A DNA stretch of 64,000 bases, taken from the NCBI GenBank assembly GCA_965153355.1, contig OZ231127.1, forward strand, positions 57,102,001 to 57,166,000, in the 5' to 3' direction. The notes beneath the pieces are model-generated. The model saw only the letters and a list, made by a program, of their open reading frames with translations. It was not told the origin of the DNA and did no database searches. This DNA comes from Flaccisagitta enflata. Its lineage: Eukaryota; Chaetognatha; Sagittoidea; Aphragmophora. Shown here piece after piece: positions 48,501 to 57,994 of the stretch. Position numbers and translations under genes: made by a program. Within the stretch, counting starts at the first letter, position 1. Every line of letters starts with the position of its first letter.

Positions 48501-51500
48501 ATGACGTGGCATATGGAAAACCTGCTCATGCAGCTGATCGGGATGAAGAGCATTCAGGGTGAGGCCTTCGATCGTGAAGCGGAACTGCACCAGATATTCC
48601 ATGCACGAAGGGTAAGGAGATTGGCTATGAAAACGATAGTCGTTCATTTTGAGGGTTTTTGTTCTACTTGTTTTGTCAAGGCGTGTAAGGTTAAGGACAA
48701 GGAAGTAAATGAGAAGTGGAGGTTAAGTTTGAACTCACTAACCTTTGCGTCTCAAAGTAATGTGAAAAGTTTTCAGCCTAGTTTGTCTCAGTCTGTCTCT
48801 ACCACCACCAGCCACGTCGTGGCTCCAGTGGTGGCTCCGTCTGTCTTTGCCACTTCATCAGTTGCTACGTCTGTCACTAAATTTGCTCCTACTGCTACCT
48901 CAACGGTCGCCACACCTGCTATTCCCCCTCTTGCGGTGGCCAAAACTGCCCCTGCTACTTCGATTGCTTCAGTTGCTTCGTCTGTCTCTGCTACATCAGT
49001 TGTCACGTCTGCTCCTACAGCTACCCTGACATATGCTACACCTGCTACTCTCCCTACAGTCAGCTCCGAGCTTCCAGAGTTTCGGCCTGAACAGAGTTTA
49101 GATTCTAATGTTACAGTTAATCAATCCCCTTCCGATTTTTCCTCTGCTCCTCTCTCGAGCCCCAGCAATCCTGTATTGCTCCAGTCAACAGATTCGCAAC
49201 AGATCGCCTCGTCGCCAAATGCTACAGATGGCGAGACTGAGGATTTTGCGCGGTTCAAGCCAGAAAAGGAAACCGTCGTGAAGTCATCCAGCAACAGTGG
49301 TGGAATCGGGATTGCTTCTACAGTTCAAGTGGAGCAAAAGGTAAAGGATCATGTTATTGTACCTTCTGAGTCGTCTAAGGTTCCGTTGTCACTTGATTTT
49401 CAGCCACAGTTTGATGTTGAAACAAGTGTCGAAATTGCTCTTGTATTATCAAAGTCAGCTCCAGCGACCAGTTATACGTTGTGCTGTGCATTTGACGATC
49501 CAGTCTCTAATCAAGTTATTGCTCCAGCAGATCAATCGAGTCTCTCTGCACCTGTAAATGATCCCAATGTTGCTAACCAAGGTTTATCCGTTTCATTTTC
49601 TCTTGCTCCTGCGAGCCCTAGTACCCCAGAGTTGCTCCAGCAAGTCGATGTCAAGTCATCAGTTCCGTCAGTACCACGTGACCTCGGGTTCGAGTCTCAA
49701 CGTGGAGAACGTTTTCAAGATTCGTCTGAAGACATGGCACCGCTACAGTCGTTGTCAAAAGATAAGTTTTGTATCGAAGTTGGTGACAAGCCTCAGCTTG
49801 GTCATGATGCTCCTACCAAGTTATACGGAGTGAGTTCTGAGTTTTTATCTTTGCCAAATTTGTTTTCAAAAAGTGATACTTTTGATCCCCCATCTCAGTC
49901 TAAGGTTTCAGCGTTGGCGGGCTCGCCGGAGTTTGTTGCCGACTATCGAGTTTCAAAGATTGAGACGAGCCTTTTGTCTCAGCCAGAGTCAAAGGAAATC
50001 AGTGACGGCGTGGAAGTAAAGGAGCCGGAAGAAACGCCGCCTCAAAGGACGCCGCCTAAAGCTAAGTTTAATCCTCTCGCTGGTGAGAAGGAGAGTAATT
50101 GGCCGCATTATTGTCACAAGGCTCAAGCACCATTGCCCAATGGAATTTTAGTTCTTACAGTGGTTTTCGTTTGTCTCTTTCTACCAACGATTTTGATCTC
50201 CTTTCCTCAACTTAAGGAACTGTTTCAAGTTTCCCATTCAAAGCCGGCGGTCAAAAGCTTTTGGCCATTGGAAATGGACGAGCTCGTTCTTGGCGTCCCA
50301 CAATTTGCCGCTACAAGACTCAAGACTGGTGACGATCATGGTGATGATCCATCCAGAAAGGTGATTGACCCAATTATTTTGAGTCTTAAAAGTTGTAGTG
50401 GCGTCTCCGATCTGGCTCTTCGTCTTTTTTCGTTTTGTGAAAGATGCAGTTTCATTTTGATCGAGTTTCTGTCAATTCCGCGCACTGTGGGAAAATTAGT
50501 TTCCAACAAGTTACGTCGTTTTCAGTTCATGACGAGTTTAAAGAGGAAGTTAAACACAGTATCAGCTTTGATTTCTGATGTTTGTTTCAAGTTTCGCCCT
50601 AGTGTAAGGCGAAAGGCGGGGGGATATACCCCATCGTATGTCTCAATTTTTAATCAAAGGTTTTCTTCCCCATCGAGATACAAAGGTTCTAAGTATTTGC
50701 GCCAACCCAAGGATGAATGGCCTCGCTTCAAAGTTGATGGACCGACGGACGCTGGATCCATCGCCATCAAAACAATCAAGGTCAAGTGTGATATCATTGA
50801 TTCTTTGAGAAAGAGAAGTCGTTTTCTCTCTTTGAAAAACTTTTTCATTTGGACGTTTTATTCTGTAACTAATCTCAAGCTTCTCAGGTCAAATGATCGC
50901 GTTTGGAGCATTGTGTCACGTGTTCAAGACTGGGATACCGTGGGGAACGGTTGGACCCAGATGCAGACAGTCGAGGTCAACGACCCTTGGCCATCAAAGT
51001 TTATTCATGAACTGGCATTCATTCAGGATCGTCGTTCACTAAAGAACAAAAGGTATTTTCATGTCAAAGTATCGTCGTATCAGGCTTTTGATCCGTACAT
51101 TGCAACAGACCCAATTAGAATGGACAACAAGCTCATCAAAATGATTCGGCTTCATGTTTTAGATGCCCGCCCGGGACTCGAACTCGCGCTGGTTGAGCTA
51201 AGGAAGAAAAAGTTTATGATTGAGTTTGGTTCTCTCTCAAATGATTCGTTTGCTGCTAATCCCTCAATTCTCTTTACTCATGTTTCAATGAAACGAGCGG
51301 GGTTCGAACTCACGCTGGTTGCGTCAAGGATAAGATTTTCGATTCAACGTCTGCCGTTGGTCAAGAAGGCGTCTGGGCGATGCGTTGTACGTCTTCGTCT
51401 CCACAGTGAACAAAAGGAACAAGGAAAAGCCAAAGTTAAGTACAAACGAACTTTGTCGAAAGTTTGGTTAGTTTTCAATCGTCATAGCGTCAAAGTTGAT

Positions 51501-51947
51501 CATTCAGTTTTCATTGAGTTCACTCACATTGAGACCGCCAAGTCTCTAAAGGTTATTGATACCACTGTCAATGTTCAAATGTTCTTAACCCTGTCTTACG
51601 ATGTTTCGTACTCGACCAGGGAATCGGCTAAAGGACAAGTGAAGGACAAGTTTCACGTTCACCATTCCCATCCTAGCACCTGCATTGTGCTTCCTGATGG
51701 TCAGCGAATTCGTTTCAAGTTTGACTATAGAGACGCGTTTGGTGTAAATGCTTTCCCTCTGTCGACTAAAGATTTCAAGTCCATGGACCGAGCTTCTCTC
51801 CAGAGCGCCATCTTGCTAAAAATGGTAGACCTCTGTCAACGTTACATTTCGGAGGCGATGGCTGTCGCCACTGGCGGGGGCGCTGCAATGCCCTCAAAGG
51901 CGGGGGCGCTTACGAAGAAGATAGATCTTCCCCTCGTCGTCAAATGA
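48501..51947 (+). CDS. long ORF of unknown function in the LTR element
   Basis: 1148 codons from the first in-frame ATG. I do not recognise the protein. N-terminal part (about residues 1-75) is basic. Residues about 85-260 are rich in Ser, Thr, Ala, Val and Pro (mucin-like), and the region to about 535 is Ser/Pro-rich with acidic patches. A single strongly hydrophobic segment (NGILVLTVVFVCLFLPTILI, about 547-566) could span a membrane. The C-terminal half is Lys/Arg-rich and looks folded. A short motif RPGLELALV (about residue 890) recurs as RAGFELTLV 42 residues later. No protease DTG, RT YxDD, RNase H, integrase HHCC or Gag CCHC motif is visible. It is intact while the LTRs are nearly identical, so openness alone says little about selection. 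It could be an envelope-like or accessory protein, or a captured host gene; none is supported. Confidence 0.65.
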   Translation: MTWHMENLLMQLIGMKSIQGEAFDREAELHQIFHARRVRRLAMKTIVVHFEGFCSTCFVKACKVKDKEVNEKWRLSLNSLTFASQSNVKSFQPSLSQSVSTTTSHVVAPVVAPSVFATSSVATSVTKFAPTATSTVATPAIPPLAVAKTAPATSIASVASSVSATSVVTSAPTATLTYATPATLPTVSSELPEFRPEQSLDSNVTVNQSPSDFSSAPLSSPSNPVLLQSTDSQQIASSPNATDGETEDFARFKPEKETVVKSSSNSGGIGIASTVQVEQKVKDHVIVPSESSKVPLSLDFQPQFDVETSVEIALVLSKSAPATSYTLCCAFDDPVSNQVIAPADQSSLSAPVNDPNVANQGLSVSFSLAPASPSTPELLQQVDVKSSVPSVPRDLGFESQRGERFQDSSEDMAPLQSLSKDKFCIEVGDKPQLGHDAPTKLYGVSSEFLSLPNLFSKSDTFDPPSQSKVSALAGSPEFVADYRVSKIETSLLSQPESKEISDGVEVKEPEETPPQRTPPKAKFNPLAGEKESNWPHYCHKAQAPLPNGILVLTVVFVCLFLPTILISFPQLKELFQVSHSKPAVKSFWPLEMDELVLGVPQFAATRLKTGDDHGDDPSRKVIDPIILSLKSCSGVSDLALRLFSFCERCSFILIEFLSIPRTVGKLVSNKLRRFQFMTSLKRKLNTVSALISDVCFKFRPSVRRKAGGYTPSYVSIFNQRFSSPSRYKGSKYLRQPKDEWPRFKVDGPTDAGSIAIKTIKVKCDIIDSLRKRSRFLSLKNFFIWTFYSVTNLKLLRSNDRVWSIVSRVQDWDTVGNGWTQMQTVEVNDPWPSKFIHELAFIQDRRSLKNKRYFHVKVSSYQAFDPYIATDPIRMDNKLIKMIRLHVLDARPGLELALVELRKKKFMIEFGSLSNDSFAANPSILFTHVSMKRAGFELTLVASRIRFSIQRLPLVKKASGRCVVRLRLHSEQKEQGKAKVKYKRTLSKVWLVFNRHSVKVDHSVFIEFTHIETAKSLKVIDTTVNVQMFLTLSYDVSYSTRESAKGQVKDKFHVHHSHPSTCIVLPDGQRIRFKFDYRDAFGVNAFPLSTKDFKSMDRASLQSAILLKMVDLCQRYISEAMAVATGGGAAMPSKAGALTKKIDLPLVVK

Positions 51948-52430
51948 ACAATTTTCCCTCCTGAACATTCATCTTCCCTCATCATGGTCTCGGAGACAAT
52001 CGTGTCTTCTAGACAAAATATCGCTACTAAAGTTCTAATGGACATTTCCATTTCATTCAAAGACCGTCGGCGTCTCCCATTCTCGTTATTAAAGAACAAT
52101 TGTCTCTCATCTCGTTACTAAAGAACAATTGTTTCTCAAAGATCGTCGGCGTCTTTTCAATGGTGCTTTTACTACATTGCTATATGAATTCGTCTCATTT
52201 TATCATTGTACGATGTTATAAGTGACTGCTTCATTTTTGAGTGATTGCTTTCGTTTTATGTGTGAATGCTTTCATTTTTAGTGTGATTGCTCTCATTTTA
52301 CAATCATGGTACCGCTTCATTTTATCTTTAAAGTTATTATTTTGGTCATTTTTGCTAACAATGATCATTTTAGTCGCGTTGGGCCGCGATTTTGCTCCGG
52401 TTCCATTTTATGTCCTTTTTTAGACGGGGG
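51948..52430 (+). other. 3' untranslated part of the LTR element
   Basis: Contains two pairs of direct repeats (AAAGA.CGTCGGCGTCT at 52060 and 52139; TTACTAAAGAACAATTGT at 52088 and 52118) and a series of GTGATTGCTNTCATTTTA units (52220-52300). It ends in TTTTTTAGACGGGGG. Confidence 0.6.
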
Positions 52431-52877
52431 TGTGATATCTTATTTGCACGGGTCATGCTATCTGAGTAAAAAAGGACCTGCCTCCGTTTCTTATCGCTCT
52501 CCCCGTGTGCGTGGTCGTCACGTGATCGTTACTTTTCTTATACCAGTGTGAGCCTCTGCAAAGTCGAGAGTGCGCAATGTGCGTTTGGGAAGCGCCAAGT
52601 GTGAGTATTGATGTTGCTTATTGATATACTAACGTTGCTAGTTGATATTGACTGTTGCTAATTGATATTAGACGCTTTTATCTCTTTCTCCAATGTACTA
52701 AAGAGTGCTTATTTGTCACATCAGGTTTTTGAAGCATTTCAATGGCGTTTCATGGCTATTCATGTGGCTCGTTTATAGTGGCTTTGTACAATAAATCGTT
52801 CTGCATTTGATATGCGGTGTTATTATTAGCGCGCTCTCCATGGAGTCGGTCCATCAGTCCAAGAAAAGAATCTCACA
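52431..52877 (+). repeat. 3' LTR (447 bp)
   Basis: Identical to the 5' LTR except for loss of AATA within the TATA box, one A/G substitution (GTCGGTCC) and one extra A (AAGAAAAGAA) near the 3' end. Confidence 0.9.
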
Positions 52878-53190
<313 letters not shown>

Positions 53191-53301
53191 TGTCTGTGTG
53201 TGTGTCTGTGTTTATTTTCGTTTTAACATCATTAATAATGTCGAGTTTGAGTCAACCAAGCGGAACTTCGTTTGCTTAATTTGCACAGTCCTTAATCCTT
53301 T

Positions 53302-54417
53302 TCATCCCTCCCAGGCGAATCTGTCGCAGTTGCAACCAGCTGGTGGTGTGCATGGGCAGCGGAGGCCAAAGAGACATCTGACTCTGCAGGCGTGGTATTG
53401 AGCACAATCAATTGTGCATTGGATGTTGATGTTGCCCAAGTTAAAGAAACGAGCCGATCTCACGCCATCCATAGCAGGCATTACCTCTGCATTGGTCAAA
53501 CCATCTGAAGATAAAGAAGATTTTGTTTATAACTCTAGGTTTGATACTCAAGTTGTTACGATTTTTTTGTAACAATACATGAGACTGACTCGCCGATAGC
53601 TGTCAAATTTCAAAATCAAACTATACCATTTAGCCAAGAAATTCTTACCCATACTTAAGATAGAATATGCATCCTTGGTGAGAGTTTTTAGGCAAAAAGT
53701 GGTAGATTGTGACCATTTTATGCAACGAGAATTGCATTATCATAAAGAAAAAGTCAGTAAAAGGAGCATAAATTTGAAGTTTTTTTTTTTAAGTCAGATT
53801 TTTGATTTGTCTCTGTCAATTGTGAAATTTGACAAATTCACCCAACCGCACGCCAATTTTGTAGTTAATTCAATCCTTACCATCAGGAGGGGTACATCCT
53901 CCAGGAGGACAAGTTGTTGTTGTTGTCATTGGCGGCGCGCCTGCATAAAGATAATTATTTTGGTATCAAATTTTTTGTGGTGTTGGAAAAGTTAACCCTT
54001 GTACACCTGATAGGGTCCAAATAGACGGAATATTAGCAGACAAGGCATTATCTGGCATTTTGGCATTCTGGCAATCTGGTATTCTGGCATTCTGGCATTC
54101 TGGCATTCCACAATCTGCATGTGATACATGTTTTCAGCATCATTTACCTTTTTAGTTGCGGACACGCAACCCCATAAGAGGCTTTGTCTATCTGTCGGTC
54201 CGTCCGGGGTCATCGAGTTTCAAAGTGGGAAAACAAGCATTTTTGATAATTTTTGTGTATGTTTGAGTGTTTGAGTTTGGGTGCGGATAGGGATTGCATG
54301 CCCCTGCCCACTCGTCTGCAACGATATTGTGACCCCGCGTCACTTGTTTGTTAAATACTTACCATGAACAATGACGGCAAAGAAGGTCATGGAGATGCAA
54401 AGGGCGATCAACTTCAT
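53302..54417 (-). CDS. secreted 8-cysteine peptide, middle gene of the cluster (hybrid)
   Basis: Spliced CDS 54417-54363, 53940-53881, 53504-53302 (318 nt, 105 aa), phase-1 introns of 422 and 376 bp with GTAAG donors and AG acceptors. Exon 1: signal peptide MKLIALCISMTFFAVIVH, one residue different from the pentraxin gene's. Exon 2: Ala-Pro-Thr-Pro linker with two Cys. Exon 3: 67 residues with eight Cys spaced C-x3-C-x5-C-x3-C-x5-C-x-C-x5-C-x-C near the C terminus; stop at 53304-53302. It differs from the neighbouring paralogue's exon 3 by one residue (Val for Glu). I do not recognise the fold; spacing is not that of defensins, ShK or big defensins. Small secreted Cys-rich peptides are often antimicrobial, toxin or signalling molecules, but nothing here decides. 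Intron 1 contains a broken copy of the pentraxin gene's Thr-rich exon (53977-54145). Confidence 0.75.
53977..54150 (-). pseudogene. truncated Thr-rich linker exon from a pentraxin-type gene
   Basis: Homologous to 47246-47395: it keeps the CATCATTTAC, CATTCTGGCATTCTGG and GGTCCAAATAGACGG intron part, the acceptor (CTATCAG) and the first codons (GTGTACAAGGGTTAAC). It stops after TTTTCCAACACCAC, before the ACA repeats and donor, where sequence of the other paralogue begins. Confidence 0.65.
54151..54343 (-). mobile_element. Family A subtype in intron 1 of the middle gene
   Basis: Orthologous insertion to 47409-47573; slightly longer, keeping GGATAGGGATTGCATGCCCC and GCCCACTCGTCTGC. Confidence 0.6.
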
Positions 54418-54474
54418 GGTTAGATGCAGTTCAAAATCCAAACTTAGTTGCGAAATGCGAATGTGTTGAGAGTC

Positions 54475-54500
54475 ATAAGCCGCGTTTAAACAATTATTCA
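54475..54500. other. empty (pre-integration) site of the LTR element
   Basis: GTCATAAGCCGCGTTTAAACAA here corresponds to GTCGTAAGCCGCGTT before the 5' LTR and GCGTTAAAACAA after the 3' LTR. One GCGTT instead of two confirms the 5-bp TSD. Confidence 0.85.
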
Positions 54501-54505
54501 GAAAG

Positions 54506-54511
54506 TTTATT
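54506..54511 (-). terminator. candidate poly(A) signal of the third gene
   Basis: AATAAA on the minus strand, 307 nt past the stop of the gene at 54818 and only about 90 bp upstream of the next gene's ATG. The same hexamer is at 52902-52907 after the middle gene. Confidence 0.5.
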
Positions 54512-54659
54512 GGTATATTTGTGTGTTAATTACTGAAATGTCATAAGACAAAGCAAGGATTCTTCGTTTAGAAATAGATTTGCATATCACAGATATTGCA
54601 TACATAGGATTTACAAACAATTAGACTCTGATGAAGGCATACTATGTCTCGCATAAAAA

Positions 54660-54661
<2 letters not shown>

Positions 54662-54727
<66 letters not shown>
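54662..54727. repeat. (TG)n microsatellite
   Basis: About 33 TG units in the 3' flank of the third gene. Confidence 0.95.
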
Positions 54728-54729
<2 letters not shown>

Positions 54730-54817
54730 CTTTTTGTTTTAACATCATCAATAATGTCGAGTTTGAGTCAACCGAGCGGAACTTTGTTTGCTTAATTTGC
54801 ACAGTCCTTAATCCTTT

Positions 54818-56396
54818 TCATCCCTCCCAGGCAAATCTGTCGCAGTTGCAACCAGCTGGTGGCGTGCATGGGCAGCGGAGGCCAAAGAGACATCTGACTC
54901 TGCAGGCGTGGTATTGAGCACAATCAATTGTGCATTGGATGTTGATGTTGCCTAAGTTAAAGAAACGAGCCGATCTCTCGCCATCCATAGCAGGCATTAC
55001 CTCTGCATTGGTCAAACCATCTGAAGATAAAGAAGATTTCGTTTATAACTTTAGGTTTGATACTCAAGTTGTTACGATTTTTTTGTAACAATACATGAGA
55101 CTGACTCGCCGATAGCTGTCAAATTTCAAAATCAAACTATACTATTTAGCCAAGAAATTCTTACCAACACTTAGATAGAATATGCATCCTTGGTGAGAGT
55201 TTTTAGGTAAAAAGTGGTAGATTGTGACCATTTTATGCAACGAGAATTGCATTATCATAAAGAAAAAATCAGTAAAAGAAGCATAAATTTGAAGTTTTTT
55301 TTTTTAAGTTAGAATTTTGATTTGTCTCTGTCAATTGTGAAATTTGACAAATTCACCCAACCGCATGCCAATTTTGTAGTTAATTCAATCCTTACCATCA
55401 GGAGGGGTACATCCACCGGGAGGACAAGTTGTCGTTGTTGTCATTGGCGGCGCGCCTGCGTAAAGATAATTATTTTGGTATCAAATTTTTTGATACAGTA
55501 GAACCCCGCCTCCGTAACAACGCCTTTAAAGGTTCCCCGCCGTTAGAGGACAAAATGTCCAAATCCCAAAATCATTAAGGTTTTTGTAATATTAAAATAT
55601 CCCTGGTTAACAGCCCTTGACAATAACTCATTTTTTAAGTCGAATTTTTGGGTATCTTTTAGTAAATTCCCCTTCAACAAAGGTGAATTGCCTCAATTAA
55701 CTTTAAAATGTAACATTGAGAAGATAATGAATTAAAATACTTAGAAAAACGGTTTATAAAAAAATACTATAAAAAAGCATCAAAAATTGTATTTCAATTT
55801 CTTGTTAGTATTTATTTAAGAAAAATTATGATAATTCTTTCATATCATAAAAAACAAAGATTATTAAGTTTCATTATAACAGCACTCTTCTTTAATGGTC
55901 AAACATATTCAGTCCCTTCGAGACCGTTATGCTGAGGTCCCGCATTAGTTTGTTTAGTAAAATGTTTGCAAGATGATTATTCTAGCATCGTATTTGATTA
56001 ACTCTAATAGATTTTGAAAAACAAAAATTAAAAAAGTTTTTTTTTCAAAAGAATGGGTTGTGAATTTTTTTTGGTTGTAAACCTCTAGGTCCCCCCCCCC
56101 AAAAAAAAAATACCTGATAATTCACGGCATCGGAAACCGCTGCCCGCTAGCTTGAGCAATCTGTTCTGTTTTTTTTCTTAGTCGTGTACACGCGACTCTA
56201 CAACCCGCTCTGTCCGTCTGTCTGTCGGTCGGTACGTCACACTTTTCTTTTTTTTTGCCGCCCCTGCTCCCCCCCAGACGCGTCTAAGGTAGCCGTGTAT
56301 CCGGCCTTGTTTCAATTTCTTTCTGTTTTCCTTTTACTTACCATGAACGATGGCGGTGAAGACGGCCGCGAAGAAGCAAAGAGCAATCGAATTCAT
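54818..56396 (-). CDS. secreted 8-cysteine peptide, third gene of the cluster
   Basis: Spliced CDS 56396-56342, 55455-55396, 55020-54818 (318 nt, 105 aa), both introns phase 1 (886 and 375 bp). Exon 1: signal peptide MNSIALCFFAAVFTAIVH, related to but clearly different from the other two leaders. Exon 2: linker APPMTTTTTCPPGGCTPPD. Exon 3: domain with eight Cys (IQCTIDCAQYHACRVRC..LRCPC..GCNC), ending FAWEG. The predicted mature chain is about 86 residues with ten Cys in all. A TATAAAAT box lies at 56573-56564, about 170 bp upstream of the ATG. Intron 1 holds a family-A copy and a decayed mariner-like element. Role unknown. Confidence 0.75.
55496..55950. mobile_element. decayed mariner-like TIR element
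   Basis: Left end CAGTAGAACCCCGCCTCCGT after TA (55494-55495). The right part GGGACTGAATATG..GACCGTTATGCTGAGG is in inverted relation (CCTCAGCATAACGGTC), but its terminal bases have decayed. It lies in intron 1 of the third gene; the middle gene lacks it because its sequence switches at that point. Confidence 0.55.
56178..56313 (-). mobile_element. Family A element in intron 1 of the third gene
   Basis: TTAGTCGTGTACACGCGACT palindrome, CAACCCGCTCTGTCCG, GGTCGGTACGTCACAC, GCCCCTGCTCCC and GTGTATCCGGCCTTGTTT, ending 29 bp before the exon-1 donor. Confidence 0.65.
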
Positions 56397-56563
56397 GGTT
56401 GGTTTTTGAAAAAGAATGGTTTGAAGCAGCGACTCAGTCGAGTATTCTTGTTGAAGAATAAAGGTGGCAGAAGCAAAGAGATGCGCTAAATCTTAATCAG
56501 GATGAATGGATATGTCTTCTTGCTTGAACTTGAAATTGGTTGTGAATCCTTGCTCTATTCGAC

Positions 56564-56573
56564 CGATTTTATA
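56564..56573 (-). promoter_or_regulatory. TATA box of the third gene
   Basis: Minus-strand TATAAAATCG preceded by GG, about 170 bp upstream of the start codon. This would place the transcription start near 56535 with a 5' UTR of about 140 nt. Confidence 0.5.
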
Positions 56574-56668
56574 CCATCAAAAGGTTCCATCTGGGAATTT
56601 TGGAAAAACCTGTTTCATTTGTAATGCGATGTTTCTTTTTTGTGATGAAGGTGAAGGAAAGACAGAGT

Positions 56669-56754
<86 letters not shown>

Positions 56755-56930
56755 ACACACACACACACACACACAAACAAACAAACAAGCAAACAAACAA
56801 ACATACAAAAAGACAACCAAACAAAAAGACAACCAAACAAAAAAACAAACAAACAAACAAACAAACAAACAAACAAACAAACAAACAAACAAACAAACAA
56901 ACACACAAACACAAACAAATAAATCAAGAA
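56669..56930. repeat. compound (GA)n-(CA)n-(CAAA)n microsatellite
   Basis: (GA)n to 56751, (CA)n to 56774, then CAAA units with CAACCAAACAAAAAGA interruptions to about 56925. Confidence 0.95.
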
Positions 56931-57990
56931 ATTAGGACATTAGGACATTAGGCATTAGGACAACCAGACAGACATACAGATAGACAGATAGAAACATAAG
57001 AAAAAAAAAGAAAGAACGATAGATACTGATAGTGTGTCATAAACATAAAGAAAGACTGAGCGTAGGACTGACCGACGGACAACAAGATAGATACACAGAC
57101 TTACTGGAACAGACAAAAAACAGACACGAAGGCAAAGGGGAAATGTTCAACTCGTCTAAATATAGAAAATGAGTCATCAGCGAGTGAGTTTTCATCATTT
57201 CGAAAACTCACCCAAGATGAAGTCATCGGCGCCGCGACTATTATGTAAGCATTCTCACTCCAGACGCAGAGGTGAAATCCGGGAGAAACCATTACGAAAA
57301 CAGTTTTTCCCGATCATTTCTTGGAATTAAAGGTAAAAGTTTAATTCCTGATTATAAGCGAAAGATGCGCAATTTTGTGCCGTTGCTAATTTCGGGGCTG
57401 TAATCATGGCTTCTAAATCGTTGCTTGTAAAGCATTCAATATTAACCGAGTCCGAGGGAATCACATATTGATATTGGATGTACTGGAGTCAAATCTGCAG
57501 CATCTCATCACATCAATTTGAAAGTGAAATGAGTGTATTAGGCTAAGAGAGCGGAATTGGTACGATGAAAGGGATGATCTCGATTTTTTTGCCTTTCAAT
57601 CGATCAGTTCTGTAGTTGGAATCTGTAAAAGGAACTTTCTCAAATGATGCCTTCCAACTTGAGAATGTGAATCCTGGGTTATTTTCACACGAAATACTTG
57701 AGGGTCACTCTAAGGGACACTTATAGGACCAACCCTTAAGCTAGCCCTCAAGGGCCATCCTTTGGCCAAGTGTCCCTTGAGGAGCATTCATATGTGACAC
57801 ATCTGAGGTAACCCTTAAGGACCCAATCTCTAAGTAGCTCTTAAGAAACTTGAGGGATACTAGGTAGAAACTTAAGGATGGCTCTTTTGTTTTAAAATAT
57901 TTCAGTGACAACAACAGCTACACGTAAACAAGGTCATTAGATCAAAATTGCATGCGTCAACACTAACAGGGGAAAGACTGACTGACTGAC
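56931..57990. other. intergenic, no gene seen
   Basis: Short GATAGA/GACAGA patches to 57000, then unique sequence. 57680-57880 is enriched in CCCTTAAGG and AGGGACACTT motifs with weak inverted pairing, possibly an old MITE. Confidence 0.4.
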
Positions 57991-57994
57991 AGTC

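Larger units (their letters stand above)
47706..52877 (+). mobile_element. 5.17-kb LTR retroelement without recognisable gag-pol
   Basis: Terminal direct repeats (47706-48155 and 52431-52877) begin TGTGA and end TCACA. TSD GCGTT lies at 47701-47705 and 52878-52882. A G-rich tract (GACGGGGG) directly precedes the 3' LTR, as expected for a polypurine tract. The 4.27-kb interior carries one long open frame (48501-51947) with no reverse transcriptase YxDD box, integrase HHCC or CCHC knuckle that I can find. No TGG-type primer-binding site follows the 5' LTR (GTCAAAACACTTCG). The LTRs differ by one substitution, a 4-bp and a 1-bp indel, so insertion is recent. It must have been mobilised in trans by another element. 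Which superfamily supplies it is unknown; a 5-bp TSD fits Gypsy, BEL/Pao or Copia. Confidence 0.85.
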
